A stretch of 64,000 nt of DNA from Desulfobulbus sp. (GCA_009780825.1 WQZH01000006.1:62001-126000); one strand, 5' to 3'. Counted from the first letter of the stretch, positions 8,473-18,441 are shown. A program made the numbers and translations. Notes: generated by a model not told the origin, from the letters alone.

Positions 8473-9471
8473 TCATTCTTTGACTTGATAAACAGGTATC
8501 CATTTGAAAATCTTAATTATCCGTGCCCCGTCATCGTTCACTATATCTCTGTAAAAGAAATAAACTATCGGATTGCAAAAGAACATTGTGCGAATTGTGT
8601 ATGAACTGCCGAATATGTGGGAAAGGCGATCATAATTGTCCCATCCTCTAAAATCTTTTCTGGTCATGATGCTACGCATCAAGAAGTTACGCAGTCCTAT
8701 CATCGCTTCTTTGTCAAAATGCTTTACTTGGGCAAAGCGCATAATCTCTTCGCTTATTACAAACCTATCGGCTTTGCGCTTCGCTTCTTGCACAAATCCT
8801 TTTGCGCTGGTGGTTCCTGCAGGATTGCGGAAATAATTATAGAATGCATCCGAAACAAATGCCATCTTATCGGAATAATAAACAGCGTGGACAAGAAAAA
8901 CATTATCCTCAAAATACAGACCAGCGGGGAATTGCAACTTGTGTTCTTTTATAAGGGTGGCCCTGAAAATTTTGTCGCAGCATGAACCGTTAACTAGCCG
9001 AAGTATTTTATCTGATAGTTGTCTTACCACACCATCTACGCTGCTTCTTTTGTGAGTCGAAAGTGCGCCTTCTTTTCGGATATACCCACCCATAACGATG
9101 TCCGCATCGGTTTTACCAGCAGCAGCGAGCAGTTTCTCGTAAAAATCTACATCAACAAAATCGTCAGAATCAACAAATCCAATATATTCTCCGGCCGCAA
9201 CCGCAAGCCCTGCGTTGCGGGCAACCGCTTGTCCGCTGTTCTTTTCCAACGCAATGATTTGTATCCTCGGGTCTTTCTTTTCGTACTCCCGCACGATGTT
9301 CAGCGAGCCATCCGTTGATTGATCGTCGATAACGATAATTTCAATGTTTCTGATGGGTTGATGTACCAGGGAATCCAGACAGCGGGCCAGCCAAGGCTCT
9401 GCATTATACACCGGCACAATGATTGAGAGTGCAGGCGGGTTACCAAATGTTGCCTCCTTGTTATCTGTCAT
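8473..9471 (-). CDS. Glycosyltransferase family 2 (EpsJ-like)
   Basis: GT-A glycosyltransferase of 332 aa. It has LSIIVPVYNAEPWLARCLDS, DDQSTDGS and the canonical metal-binding GFVDSDDFVD. It is a close paralogue of the GT2 at 6984-8147 over the first 115 residues, at DNA level too, and diverges after that. ATG 9471 is chosen because AAAGGT lies 6 nt upstream; the TTG at 9477 is less likely. It starts 2 bp after the stop of the pyruvyltransferase fusion, so they share an operon. The C-terminus (IIKIFKWIPVYQVKE) carries a shortened version of the islet tail. Confidence 0.88.
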   Translation of the reverse strand: MTDNKEATFGNPPALSIIVPVYNAEPWLARCLDSLVHQPIRNIEIIVIDDQSTDGSLNIVREYEKKDPRIQIIALEKNSGQAVARNAGLAVAAGEYIGFVDSDDFVDVDFYEKLLAAAGKTDADIVMGGYIRKEGALSTHKRSSVDGVVRQLSDKILRLVNGSCCDKIFRATLIKEHKLQFPAGLYFEDNVFLVHAVYYSDKMAFVSDAFYNYFRNPAGTTSAKGFVQEAKRKADRFVISEEIMRFAQVKHFDKEAMIGLRNFLMRSIMTRKDFRGWDNYDRLSHIFGSSYTIRTMFFCNPIVYFFYRDIVNDDGARIIKIFKWIPVYQVKE

Positions 9472-9473
9472 GA

Positions 9474-11822
9474 TCAACCTTTTATCGTCCCAACTTTCAG
9501 GAATTCAAACAAATAGACCTTTCCATGCTTAATTTTGAGGAATGGAATAAAACCGAACAGGCGTACCAGCGTCTTGTATCCCTTTGGTCTTATTTTTACG
9601 ATTGGCAAAATCTCTAACAGATTAAAAACGTATCCGGCTTTTTTTACCACTGCGCGCTTCTCGCTCGGAGCAATAGCCAGCGCGTTTTTAAGGTATTCAT
9701 ATCCTGCTGTGCGCCATTCGCCTACATTGCGATCTACCGTTTCATAATCAATCTTGTCTGCAAAAAGGGATTCATTCAGATTTTTTCGGTCTGCGACCAA
9801 TCTGTTCTGACCGAGAATCTGCATCAATGTTCCCAGCCGATCATTCCCTCGTTCCATGGTCGTCAGCACAATAAATTGCCGTTGATAGATCATTGAGAAT
9901 ACGCAGCCATGGAAAGAGTCCGTTATCACATATTCCGCGTTTTTTATGATATGCAGCCATTCGCCGAAGCTGCGGAAGTTCCCACATTCATCTCTATAAG
10001 CATCAATAATCGGATATTTTTCTGCAAAATTCGCCAAAACCTCTCTGCTTTCATCGAGGAAATAATAAGCAAGATATTCATCCTCAACCGGCAAGCAGTC
10101 ATAGGCATCTATAATCGGCTGATATTCATCTGCAGTCAGCAACAGCGTTGGATCGCACACGACAGGGCTGTTGATTCCAAATTCGTTTTGCATAATCTTT
10201 GCGCCGCTATGCTCGCGCACCGAGAATGCGTCAAACCTGTCGAGACACCTTTTCGCGTATGCTTTCTCGCGCCGATTCATTCCCAGTTCGGATACACCAA
10301 AGCTGGCGGCATAGGCGCAAAGCGTCTTTTTCCCTCCCACCCAGTCAAGGTAGTAGATAAAATCTCGATGCCAAGGTGTGCGGATTATCTGGTCGCTTCC
10401 GATAACGAACTTGTCAAACAGGTCATTGACGCAATCCTTCAATTCTACCTTACTTGTGCAAATGCCCGTCATATTCAAAAACTTCTTTCGGAAGTCAGAA
10501 AAGACACTGTCGCCAGATTTCATAAATAATTCATTTCTGGGGATAACATGTATGGTATTTGGGTTATAGCCAAGCTTGTAACAAGCGCGCTCCATCGCAT
10601 ATCCGACCAGCACAGCACCGAAGTTATGGTCGGATATGCTGGCAAAGTTCATAATTCCGATATCTCTACCGCCCAGATGCTTTTCAATCAAATCTGAAAC
10701 GCCGTCTTCTTGTTCAAGTCTCGCGAAATCGTCGAAAAACTTTCTGCGGTTGGGATGGTGCTTGCTTGGCTCTTTCAATACAGGATTGCCCCTGATAACT
10801 GGCTTGAACGGGACGGGACGCAGGAATTGCAATCTGTCTTTTATGTCATTGAAAAACTTCTCTCCCTTTGCAGAATTCAACAGCACCGCAGAGATTCCGC
10901 GACTGGTGTTGCACTTTTTATCCACTCGATCATAACCCCAAAAATCACCAAGCGAAATGTCGCTTGCGCGTGGGGTCCTTGCAAACGGGCAGGATGCGCA
11001 ACTCTTCCGCAGATAGAGATTTTGCAGGAAACCCTTCATATACGTGTTGTCGGAAAAATGCTGCGAGAAGGTCCTGGCAGCCATTTCTCCCGCCTCTCTG
11101 CTATCTGAAGGTCCCTCCACCCAATGAATTGTCGTGTTAAACTCTGCACAGGAACGAATTGCCGCCCACTTGTCGCGGAAATTCACAGACACAATAGCGC
11201 CGCGATTGGTTGTTTCCCGCAAATACCTTTCCCAAACGGCGGGCGAAGGCACGCCGTGGCAGAACACGTCAATTGTCAGCAGCTGGTCGGAATCTTTGCC
11301 CAAAAATCCGTAAAGTCCAGCGACCTGGCACGGAGTTCCGGAGAACAGAACGGACTTGCCACCGTCCAGCAATTTTTTCATCTCGCGGAAGACAAGTTTC
11401 GTGTCCGATTGCAGATACTTGCTCGTTTTGAAAGCACCCAAACCGGCTTTGTCGGAAACGATTTTATGCGCGACCAGCCAATCCTTGTCAAACGCCGCAC
11501 CGCAGACAGAACCGCCCGCGTCAAGCACTGCGTCCGCCAAAACCGGAAATACGCCGCCACTGGAACTTTGCATTGCTGTGTCGTCGTCGGAATATGCTGC
11601 GAAGCAAGTCGGCATTTTCGTTTCCGGGACGAATGATCTGCCAAGCGCAGGGCAAACCTGCACACATAATCCACAGCTTGCGCATTTTTCCGTATCAACG
11701 ACGGGATATAAAAAACCTTCACCATTTCTTCGCATGGCAATGGCAGCATTCGAACAGGCGTCTAAGCATGCGCTGCAGCCAAAACACGCTCCCCCTATAT
11801 TTCTGACATTCCCTCTCGACAT
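9474..11822 (-). CDS. Ferredoxin/FrhB-like domain fused to polysaccharide pyruvyltransferase
   Basis: A 782-aa fusion. Residues about 10-60 hold two 4Fe-4S motifs (CFGCSACLDAC and CASCGLCVQVCP). Residues about 70-370 match the coenzyme F420 hydrogenase beta-subunit-like domain (SSSGGVFPVLADAVL, LFSGTPCQVAGLYGFL). The rest is a polysaccharide pyruvyltransferase (NFGAVLVGYAM, VIGSDQI, VITDSFHGCVFSMIY). Such fusions occur in capsule and exopolysaccharide loci; redox-linked glycan modification is inferred. The last 50 residues repeat the islet tail motif twice (LPIVKI, IPFLKI). AAAGGG lies upstream of ATG 11822. It is first in the islet operon with the GT2 gene. Confidence 0.87.
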   Translation of the reverse strand: MSRGNVRNIGGACFGCSACLDACSNAAIAMRRNGEGFLYPVVDTEKCASCGLCVQVCPALGRSFVPETKMPTCFAAYSDDDTAMQSSSGGVFPVLADAVLDAGGSVCGAAFDKDWLVAHKIVSDKAGLGAFKTSKYLQSDTKLVFREMKKLLDGGKSVLFSGTPCQVAGLYGFLGKDSDQLLTIDVFCHGVPSPAVWERYLRETTNRGAIVSVNFRDKWAAIRSCAEFNTTIHWVEGPSDSREAGEMAARTFSQHFSDNTYMKGFLQNLYLRKSCASCPFARTPRASDISLGDFWGYDRVDKKCNTSRGISAVLLNSAKGEKFFNDIKDRLQFLRPVPFKPVIRGNPVLKEPSKHHPNRRKFFDDFARLEQEDGVSDLIEKHLGGRDIGIMNFASISDHNFGAVLVGYAMERACYKLGYNPNTIHVIPRNELFMKSGDSVFSDFRKKFLNMTGICTSKVELKDCVNDLFDKFVIGSDQIIRTPWHRDFIYYLDWVGGKKTLCAYAASFGVSELGMNRREKAYAKRCLDRFDAFSVREHSGAKIMQNEFGINSPVVCDPTLLLTADEYQPIIDAYDCLPVEDEYLAYYFLDESREVLANFAEKYPIIDAYRDECGNFRSFGEWLHIIKNAEYVITDSFHGCVFSMIYQRQFIVLTTMERGNDRLGTLMQILGQNRLVADRKNLNESLFADKIDYETVDRNVGEWRTAGYEYLKNALAIAPSEKRAVVKKAGYVFNLLEILPIVKIRPKGYKTLVRLFGFIPFLKIKHGKVYLFEFLKVGTIKG

Positions 11823-11946
11823 TCTATTATACTTTCCCTTTATAAATCATTAGTTATAACAGGCTGTAACCCACATCGTGTGATAGCTGTTTTGCAGATA
11901 ATTGCCCAGCAGGGATCAACCATATCCATCGACCACCCTTTTCAAT

Positions 11947-12597
11947 TCACCCCTGAGCGCGTGGTAGGCACTTACAGGCTCGGTGAATTCTGGATGACCT
12001 CGGGCGCATACTGAAGAAAAGGCAGGTGGTAGGCAACAGGACAATGGCCTTGGTGCGGCTCCACGCAGCCAGCAAGATGGCGCAGTTACTTGCGATCAAA
12101 AGGGCAGAGGGCTTGATCCTGCTCGTGGCACAACGGGTAGATAGGAGGACGAGCCAGAGAGAGAGGGAGGAAAAAAACCAGGAGAGCGCGTCGCGCATAA
12201 CATCCACACTGTACAGGGCAAATACTGGGGTTAGGGCTAACAGGAGCGTTGTCAAGCAACTGACAGCAGGAACAGAAAAAAGCCGCAGGACCCGATACAC
12301 CACCAGCAGCATGCCCATGCCGAAACACAGGGAAACCAGTTGACCGCTCAATATCCAGTCATGGATGCAATATTGTAGGAATGCGATCAGGAACGGGTAC
12401 AAAAAAACAGAGGACAGCGAATGCTCCAACAGATGCCACTGCCCGGTTGCTATCGCTTTGGCCTGCTGGATATAGAAAATACCGTCCGGATTGATGGTGG
12501 CTATCTGCGCGAGGGCAACCAGCCAAACAGCCAATCCGGCACCAAGTACCAGCAACGGCAGCCATACTGCCTGTATGCGTTTGCGTGGAATCCGCAT
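11947..12597 (-). pseudogene. C-terminally truncated GT39/ArnT-like membrane glycosyltransferase
   Basis: Starts 4 nt after the msbA-like stop (ATG 12597). The product begins MRIPRKRI, then a membrane segment and INPDGIFYIQQAKAIATGQW, matching the first periplasmic loop of polyprenyl-phosphate-sugar-dependent transferases. It then has about five membrane helices. The frame ends after 216 residues with a basic, unrelated-looking end (SMRPRSSRIHRACK), while the family runs 450-550 aa. The break coincides with the islet edge near 11990. An upstream in-frame start at 12789 would lie inside the ABC-transporter gene and is rejected. Confidence 0.7.
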
Positions 12598-12601
12598 CAA
12601 A

Positions 12602-14401
12602 TCATTGCGCTTCGGGTTGGTACGCCAGGTCGTCACGCACGCCCGCATCATCATTGGCCCTGATCGTATTCGTTTCAGAAAATTGTAACTGATACAAGGC
12701 GTTATACTCTCCGCCCAAGGCAAGCAGCTCTCTATGCGTTCCCTCCTCCACCAACTGTCCTTCCTTGATGACCAGAATCCGATCGGCATTCTGGATGGTC
12801 GACAGGCGATGGGCGATGACGATCGTGGTCCGGTTGTGCATCAGGTTGTCCAGGGCTTGCTGCACCTCGCGTTCCGACTCGTTGTCAAGCGCTGAGGTTG
12901 CCTCGTCGAGGATGAGGATGGGAGCATCCTTGAGCAGCGCCCGGGCGATCGCAAGCCGCTGCCGTTGCCCGCCTGAGAGCCGCAAGCCCGATTCGCCGAT
13001 CACCGTCTCAAATCCCTGGGGCATGGCCATGATAAAATCGAGCGCATGGGCCGCCCGCGCCGCGGCCAGAAGCTCCTCCTCCGAGCAGTCGCCACGACCG
13101 TAAGCGATATTGTTCCGCACAGTGTCGTTGAACAACACCGTTTGCTGGGTGACCACAGCCATCTGGCCGCGCAGGGAGGCCAGCGTATAATTGCGGACAT
13201 CGACACCGTCAATCAACAACCCCCCTGCATCGACATCATAAAAACGGAGCAACAGATTGGTCAGGGTAGTTTTCCCGCCGCCGCTCGGCCCGACCACCGC
13301 GAGCACTTCCCCACGGTTCACCTGAAATGTGAGCTGCTTAAGCACCGGAAGAGCCTGGTCATAGCCGAAGGTGACGTCAGCGAACTCGATACGCCGGCGA
13401 AACGGAGGCATGGCCACGGCATCGGGCGCATCTCCGACATCAGAGCGGATATCCAGCAAGGTAAAGATGCGGTACCCGGCAGCAATGCCCTGCTGGATAT
13501 TGGAATTGACCTTGCTCACCCCTTTGATCGGTTCATACAGCATGAGCAAGGCGGCGAGAAAGGACATGAACGCCCCTGGTGTCGCTTGGCCCGTCAGCAC
13601 TTGTCCGCCGCCGAACCAGATGATGACGGCTATGCCAAGGCCGGCGAGCATCTCAATGCAGGGGTGAGAGAGGCTGCTGTACCAGGTTTCGGAAAGCAGC
13701 GTTTTCATGATGTCTTGCGTCCGGTCGGCGAATCGTTTCTTCTCAAACGGTTCCATGCAAAACGCCTTGACGATGCTCACCCCGGCGATGGTCTCGTGCA
13801 ACTGACTGGTCGCTTGGCCGAGCTTCACCTGATAATTCGTGCTGATCCTCCTGAATTTACGGCCGAAGATAACGATCGGCACCCAGGTCAAGGGCAAAAA
13901 AACCAGGGCCATCAACGCCAGGCGACAATCCATGTAAAAGATCACTCCCAGCAGGCCCACCACTGAAAAGAGATCCCGCAAGGAACGGATCAGGGTATAG
14001 GAAATCGAACCTTGGACGATACTGACATCGTTGATGATCCTGGAAATCAGCTCACCCGTCGTCGTGGCATGAAAAAACCGCAGAGGTTGATCCATGATGT
14101 GGGTATAGACCATGGTGCGCAGGTCCCTGATGACACACTGTCCGGCCATCTCCAGAAAATAGGATTGGACAAAATAGAAGATGCCCTTGACAAAAAAGAC
14201 CAACAAGAGCGCCAGGGGCAGGAGATGCAACAGGCTCGCCTCTTGTTTGAAAAAGATCTCATCCAAGAGCGGTTTGACCAAGTAGGCTTGTAGCGCGTTG
14301 AATCCTCCCACCGCGACCATCGCCACCATGGAGATCATCAGCTTGGCTCTGTGAGGTTTGAGCACCGCCATCAGGCGGACAATAATCTCTTTATTCGTCA
14401 T
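12602..14401 (-). CDS. MsbA-like lipid A/polysaccharide export ABC transporter
   Basis: Fused permease-ATPase half transporter (599 aa) that should flip lipid-linked LPS precursors across the inner membrane as a homodimer. The N-terminal half has about six membrane helices. The ATPase has GPSGGGKTT, the signature LSGGQRQR, Walker B ILILDEATSALD and the H-loop IVIAHRLSTI. ATG 14401 (MTNKEII) is preferred to an in-frame TTG at 14413. Placement upstream of glycosyltransferases supports a role in surface glycolipid export. MsbA is the nearest family; other lipid-linked oligosaccharide exporters look similar. Confidence 0.87.
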   Translation of the reverse strand: MTNKEIIVRLMAVLKPHRAKLMISMVAMVAVGGFNALQAYLVKPLLDEIFFKQEASLLHLLPLALLLVFFVKGIFYFVQSYFLEMAGQCVIRDLRTMVYTHIMDQPLRFFHATTTGELISRIINDVSIVQGSISYTLIRSLRDLFSVVGLLGVIFYMDCRLALMALVFLPLTWVPIVIFGRKFRRISTNYQVKLGQATSQLHETIAGVSIVKAFCMEPFEKKRFADRTQDIMKTLLSETWYSSLSHPCIEMLAGLGIAVIIWFGGGQVLTGQATPGAFMSFLAALLMLYEPIKGVSKVNSNIQQGIAAGYRIFTLLDIRSDVGDAPDAVAMPPFRRRIEFADVTFGYDQALPVLKQLTFQVNRGEVLAVVGPSGGGKTTLTNLLLRFYDVDAGGLLIDGVDVRNYTLASLRGQMAVVTQQTVLFNDTVRNNIAYGRGDCSEEELLAAARAAHALDFIMAMPQGFETVIGESGLRLSGGQRQRLAIARALLKDAPILILDEATSALDNESEREVQQALDNLMHNRTTIVIAHRLSTIQNADRILVIKEGQLVEEGTHRELLALGGEYNALYQLQFSETNTIRANDDAGVRDDLAYQPEAQ

Positions 14402-14605
14402 AAGCAGGTACAAGAAAGTAAGGAGTAGATCGAGGCAGGAAAAGTATGTGAGCAGAGAACAACATCCGCAACAATTTGTTGGGTATGATCAAAAGCACGC
14501 TCATCACCGGGCATTGACCACCTTTTTTCTTCCGCCCGAAGAGCGAAGCGACACTGCCTCGAACGGTTGCACATCTTGCAGGTGTCGTTCTGCCTTTACC
14601 GTATT

Positions 14606-16894
14606 TTAGGAAAGGAAGCCAGCATAGTTCCCGGCAAAGTAAGGCGGCAATTCACCCCGGCCACTCAACAAGGCGGTCAATTCGGCAACGTTTTTTTTCG
14701 GCTGGCCACAGCTGACATCCACGACGAAATAGTCAAGACCCATCCGCGCCAGTTCGTCCGCATAGGGCAGCAGAGAAAAGACCGTATGGGCATGTACATA
14801 GACGGCCTCGTCCCTTCGGTCGAGATACAGCCGTTCACCGCGCGGGCTGGCAAAAGACCGCTGGCCTTGGAAATGAGGGGCGTCAAGGCGCGCGGTGAAA
14901 AGCGGCGGATGGCCGTGCACGGTGAACCCGACCTTCATTGCCTGAGTCTCCGGCCCGGGGACAGTCCGGGAAAAGTCGGCCAGGGCCGAGGCCAGGGTGG
15001 CCTGGTCGGTCTCCAAGGAAAACTGCGCGCCCGCCAAGCCGTGCGCCGCAACCATGCGCAGGGATAGACTGTTTAAAACATTGCAGCTGAAGTCGCCGTA
15101 GAGTTCAAGCGCACGGTCGGTCGGCGGCTGTCTGCTGCTATCGGCGAACAGGCCGGCCTGGCCGATATGGCCGATCTGGAAGCACGCTGTTCCCTGTTGC
15201 CGGAGTTGTTCTATGGCTGCACGGTACCAGGGCAGGTGTTCTTCACGGAGCACCGCTGGCAGCGCCCAGACCAGCGGTCTCTCCCCGGATCGTCGCCCTT
15301 TAGCTTGCAGCCCCCACGCCAATGTCCTTTTGTTGAGTTCGACCAGTACCCTGGCAACCTTGAAGGGATAGCGGAGCGTCATCGCTTCGGGCGTGCTGAC
15401 TTTGAGCCACCATTCCGAAGATGCCGACCGTCCGCGTCTCGCTGCTCCGTGACCGGCCCGAGGTTCCTTGCCCGCCTGCCGGCCCGGAGTGGCCGGCCCG
15501 CGGGTACCCGAATCCATGATGCCGAGATCGGCCAACAGCCGCTCCAAAGCCGCAGGGTCGGGTTCTGGCACGGTCATGCGCATGGCTGTCCGTGCCAGGG
15601 CCGAACGTTTCCCCTCATCGCGCCCGCTCACGTCCACCCTGAACAGGACCCCTTGAAACGGCTGCCGCAACCGTCCCGGGTCCACGCCGCCCAGCCCGAT
15701 GGTCGCCGTTTGCCCCGCCTCCGCCTGCTCCGCCTTCCTGCCTTTGATCGCCAGGGTGCGCAGGGTAAAACTCATCCGGTCTCCACTCCGCTCCTCGTAG
15801 AGCCGCAAGCGATCGCCCAAGCGGATCGATGCCTGCAAGACCACCTGCGCATTCGTGGTCCGATCCGCTGCCGGGCCTTTGGCTATGTCCAGGCGGACCA
15901 CTTTGCCGACCACCTCACCGGTGCTCCCGGAAAGCCTGGGCACGATCAGCCGATTTTCCTGACCGGCGAGCAAAAATCCAGGACCATGTTTCCGGCCCAT
16001 GGATGCGGCCAAAAGCCGGTGCGCCTCGGCCAGCATCTCGTCCTGCCGAGCTGGGGAGGCATCAAGCGCATCCAGGGCGAGGCGATATGCCTGGACCGTG
16101 TTGCGGACATAGGCCACCGACCGGAGCCGGCCCTCGATTTTGAGACTGACCACACCGGCTTCCCTTGCCTTGGCCAAATGGTCGATGCCGCTGAGGTCAT
16201 TCATGGAAAAAAAATACCCGCCGCCTTTGCCACCCTGGCCTGATCCCGCCCGCTTGCCGGAAGGCAACCAATCGTATCGGCGGCGGCAAGGCTGCACGCA
16301 CCGTCCGCGCAAACTCGATTTACCGCCGTACAGGCTGGAAAAACGGCAGAGCCCGGAATAACTGAAACACATGGCCCCGTGGATGAACATCTCTAGTTCC
16401 ATCGCGCATTGGTGGTGGATGGCCCGGATCTCGTCAAGGCTCAACTCGCGGGCCAGAACAACGCGCGTATATCCCAACTCCTTGAAATAATTCGCTGCCA
16501 GGGCATGGTTGACCGTCATCAGGGTCGAGGCATGCGCCTGCAATCCGGGAAAAAACCGCCGCACCAGATACAGAAGGCCCAAATCCTGAATGATCAGCGC
16601 ATCAGGCCCAATTCCGGCGAGGACAGATAAGGTTTTCAGAGCCAGGGGAATCTCGTCTTCCTTGACCAGGCTGTTCATGGCCACATACAGCCTTTTTTGG
16701 CGTTCGTGGGCATGGGCGGTCATGGCCGCGATCTCCGCCAAGGTGAAATCGCGCGCCAGAGCGCGGGCATTCAGTCCGGGCGCGCCGACATACACCGCAT
16801 CCGCTCCCGCCTCCAAGGCGGCTTCAAAGGCAGCCAGCGTACCGGCTGGTGCCAGCAGTTCCATGGTGGTAACGGCAGGGGTGGGAGGAATCAT
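14606..16894 (-). CDS. Peptidase U32 family protein (RlhA-like)
   Basis: Large U32 protein of about 762 aa. It has MELLAPAGTLAAFEAALEAGADAVYVG at the start of the barrel and the U32 signature EMFIHGAMCFSYSGLCRFSS near residue 190, with further cysteines (RCVQPCRRRY). It also has a long C-terminal region with DUF3656-like organisation. The E. coli relative RlhA takes part in 23S rRNA C2501 hydroxylation, so RNA modification is likelier than proteolysis. Start choice is uncertain: ATG 16894 is used, TTG 16912 and ATG 16864 are alternatives, and none has a good ribosome site. It is the last gene of a minus-strand run. Confidence 0.85.
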   Translation of the reverse strand: MIPPTPAVTTMELLAPAGTLAAFEAALEAGADAVYVGAPGLNARALARDFTLAEIAAMTAHAHERQKRLYVAMNSLVKEDEIPLALKTLSVLAGIGPDALIIQDLGLLYLVRRFFPGLQAHASTLMTVNHALAANYFKELGYTRVVLARELSLDEIRAIHHQCAMELEMFIHGAMCFSYSGLCRFSSLYGGKSSLRGRCVQPCRRRYDWLPSGKRAGSGQGGKGGGYFFSMNDLSGIDHLAKAREAGVVSLKIEGRLRSVAYVRNTVQAYRLALDALDASPARQDEMLAEAHRLLAASMGRKHGPGFLLAGQENRLIVPRLSGSTGEVVGKVVRLDIAKGPAADRTTNAQVVLQASIRLGDRLRLYEERSGDRMSFTLRTLAIKGRKAEQAEAGQTATIGLGGVDPGRLRQPFQGVLFRVDVSGRDEGKRSALARTAMRMTVPEPDPAALERLLADLGIMDSGTRGPATPGRQAGKEPRAGHGAARRGRSASSEWWLKVSTPEAMTLRYPFKVARVLVELNKRTLAWGLQAKGRRSGERPLVWALPAVLREEHLPWYRAAIEQLRQQGTACFQIGHIGQAGLFADSSRQPPTDRALELYGDFSCNVLNSLSLRMVAAHGLAGAQFSLETDQATLASALADFSRTVPGPETQAMKVGFTVHGHPPLFTARLDAPHFQGQRSFASPRGERLYLDRRDEAVYVHAHTVFSLLPYADELARMGLDYFVVDVSCGQPKKNVAELTALLSGRGELPPYFAGNYAGFLS

Positions 16895-16983
16895 GACTGA
16901 ACAGGGCCCCAAAAAATCAAACGCTCGCAGGAGACAAAAAGCGCTGGGCCGGGGCAGGAGTGGGATAGCCGGATCGCAAGGGA

Positions 16984-18441
16984 CTACTCGACGGGACGGT
17001 ACGGGGCCAGCGGATAATCGACCGACGGCAAGGGCAGGATAAAATAAAAGTTGTTGCCTTCCGCCGTTGGTTCATAGCCGACGCTGCCGCCGTGCATCTC
17101 GACCACCAGGCGGATAAACGACAGGCCATGCCCTGTACCGGGGATATTCAGATTATCGTCACCGCGCATCCCTTCCTGAAACAACCGAATGCCCCGCTCC
17201 ACCGACATGTTGGGACCCGTGGTGAAAACGTTGAATTTGATCCCTTTCTTGCCTGGTTGCTGAAAATCATCGACGATTTCCCGGCCATAGGCCATGGCTT
17301 TTCGTGGTTGCCCCCGGTGGTCGACAACCTCCTTGCTATACTTGGCGGCGTTGGAAAAGAGATTGGCATAAACCTGGGCCAGCAGACCGATGTCAACCAT
17401 GATCGGAAACTCTTCCTCATACATGTTCTGTGGCCGATCAACCGTCACATTGGCCGCCTGCAAACGACTGGTATAGTGGTCCAGTTGGGGTATGATCACC
17501 TCTTTTTCGACAAAACACCGTCTGGGATGCAGCACAAGGTGCCCGCGCTCGAAATGTTCCCTGCGGAACAGGCTTTCGATGAACAGACTCATATTGGCAT
17601 GGTGCTTGACGATTTCCTGGTGATATTTGACCAGCTCCTCCTGCAGGGCCTGCAACCGGTCGCAACAGTTTCCGCACTGCGGCGAAGCGATGTCTTGGCT
17701 CGCCTTGATTTCACGCCGTAATTGCTCAAGCGAACCGATCTTCTTTTTCAAGAGGTTAAACAGATGCCGGAAATACATATTGGGCACAATGATATTGTGC
17801 TCTATATCGATCACCAGCGTATTGATGAACTTCAGCCGTTCAATATTCTGCCGGGCGATCAGCCGGTTGTCGAGGTTGTAGCCGATCCGGTTGGCGTATT
17901 TGGTGAAAAAAAACTTATCGACCTCGGTCAGCCCTTCTTCTCGCCGGATCTCGAACATTCCCAATATCCGGTCGTAGCCATACAATCCCCGGACATCATC
18001 CCACAGCCGCATCTGCCGTCCAGGAACACGGTCCTCGATTTCACTGGAAAAAGGCTGCTTACTGAAAATGGGAACAATATAGGATTCGCCCAGATCGTAG
18101 GGCGTCTCCTGCATCTGAACCGGATAACCCGCCGGTCTCGGTTCACTCAGCACCCCATCCTCGCTGGAGCAAACCAACTGCAGACCACGCTCGCGATTCT
18201 CGCACAGATACAGTCCACTGGTGACGCCGGCCAGAGCCAAAGGAACGGAAACGCAGATCCGGTAGAAATCATCTAAGGAGTCGTATTCCTGAGACAGATC
18301 GAAGAAGGCCTTGAGAAAATCGTTGCGGCCTCGAGAGAAGTTATACTGTTCGTAACTTTTCGCCTTTTCCCAGACGCGCTGACAGACCGCTTCCAGGTCG
18401 GGCGGAATGGGTGCTTTGGTCGGTTGGCTATTCATAGGCAT
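16984..18441 (-). CDS. Soluble sensor histidine kinase with GAF-like input region
   Basis: Protein of 485 aa without membrane segments. Residues about 45-210 look like a GAF-type sensor region. An unusual phosphoacceptor-helix candidate (VIDIEHNIIVPN) follows, then a coiled segment with a CxxC (PQCGNCCDRL) and a HATPase domain with N-box NLFSNAAKYSK and GTGHGLSFIRLVVEMHGG. The CxxC may bind metal or sense redox. No response regulator is adjacent; pyrR is upstream on the same strand. Signal and target are unknown. An alternative ATG lies at 18435. Confidence 0.75.
   Translation of the reverse strand: MPMNSQPTKAPIPPDLEAVCQRVWEKAKSYEQYNFSRGRNDFLKAFFDLSQEYDSLDDFYRICVSVPLALAGVTSGLYLCENRERGLQLVCSSEDGVLSEPRPAGYPVQMQETPYDLGESYIVPIFSKQPFSSEIEDRVPGRQMRLWDDVRGLYGYDRILGMFEIRREEGLTEVDKFFFTKYANRIGYNLDNRLIARQNIERLKFINTLVIDIEHNIIVPNMYFRHLFNLLKKKIGSLEQLRREIKASQDIASPQCGNCCDRLQALQEELVKYHQEIVKHHANMSLFIESLFRREHFERGHLVLHPRRCFVEKEVIIPQLDHYTSRLQAANVTVDRPQNMYEEEFPIMVDIGLLAQVYANLFSNAAKYSKEVVDHRGQPRKAMAYGREIVDDFQQPGKKGIKFNVFTTGPNMSVERGIRLFQEGMRGDDNLNIPGTGHGLSFIRLVVEMHGGSVGYEPTAEGNNFYFILPLPSVDYPLAPYRPVE

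Larger units (their letters stand above)
6764..11990. other. Inserted glycan-biosynthesis islet, AT-richer than its flanks
   Basis: The segment between the truncated GT2 (break near 6764) and the truncated GT39-like gene (break near 11990) holds two paralogous GT2 genes, a pyruvyltransferase fusion, two gene-end remnants and two palindromic repeats. By eye it is clearly richer in A and T than either side. Both flanking genes are broken towards it and lie in the same orientation. This supports replacement or insertion into an older msbA-GT39-GT2-GT4 operon. The limits are approximate. Confidence 0.6.
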
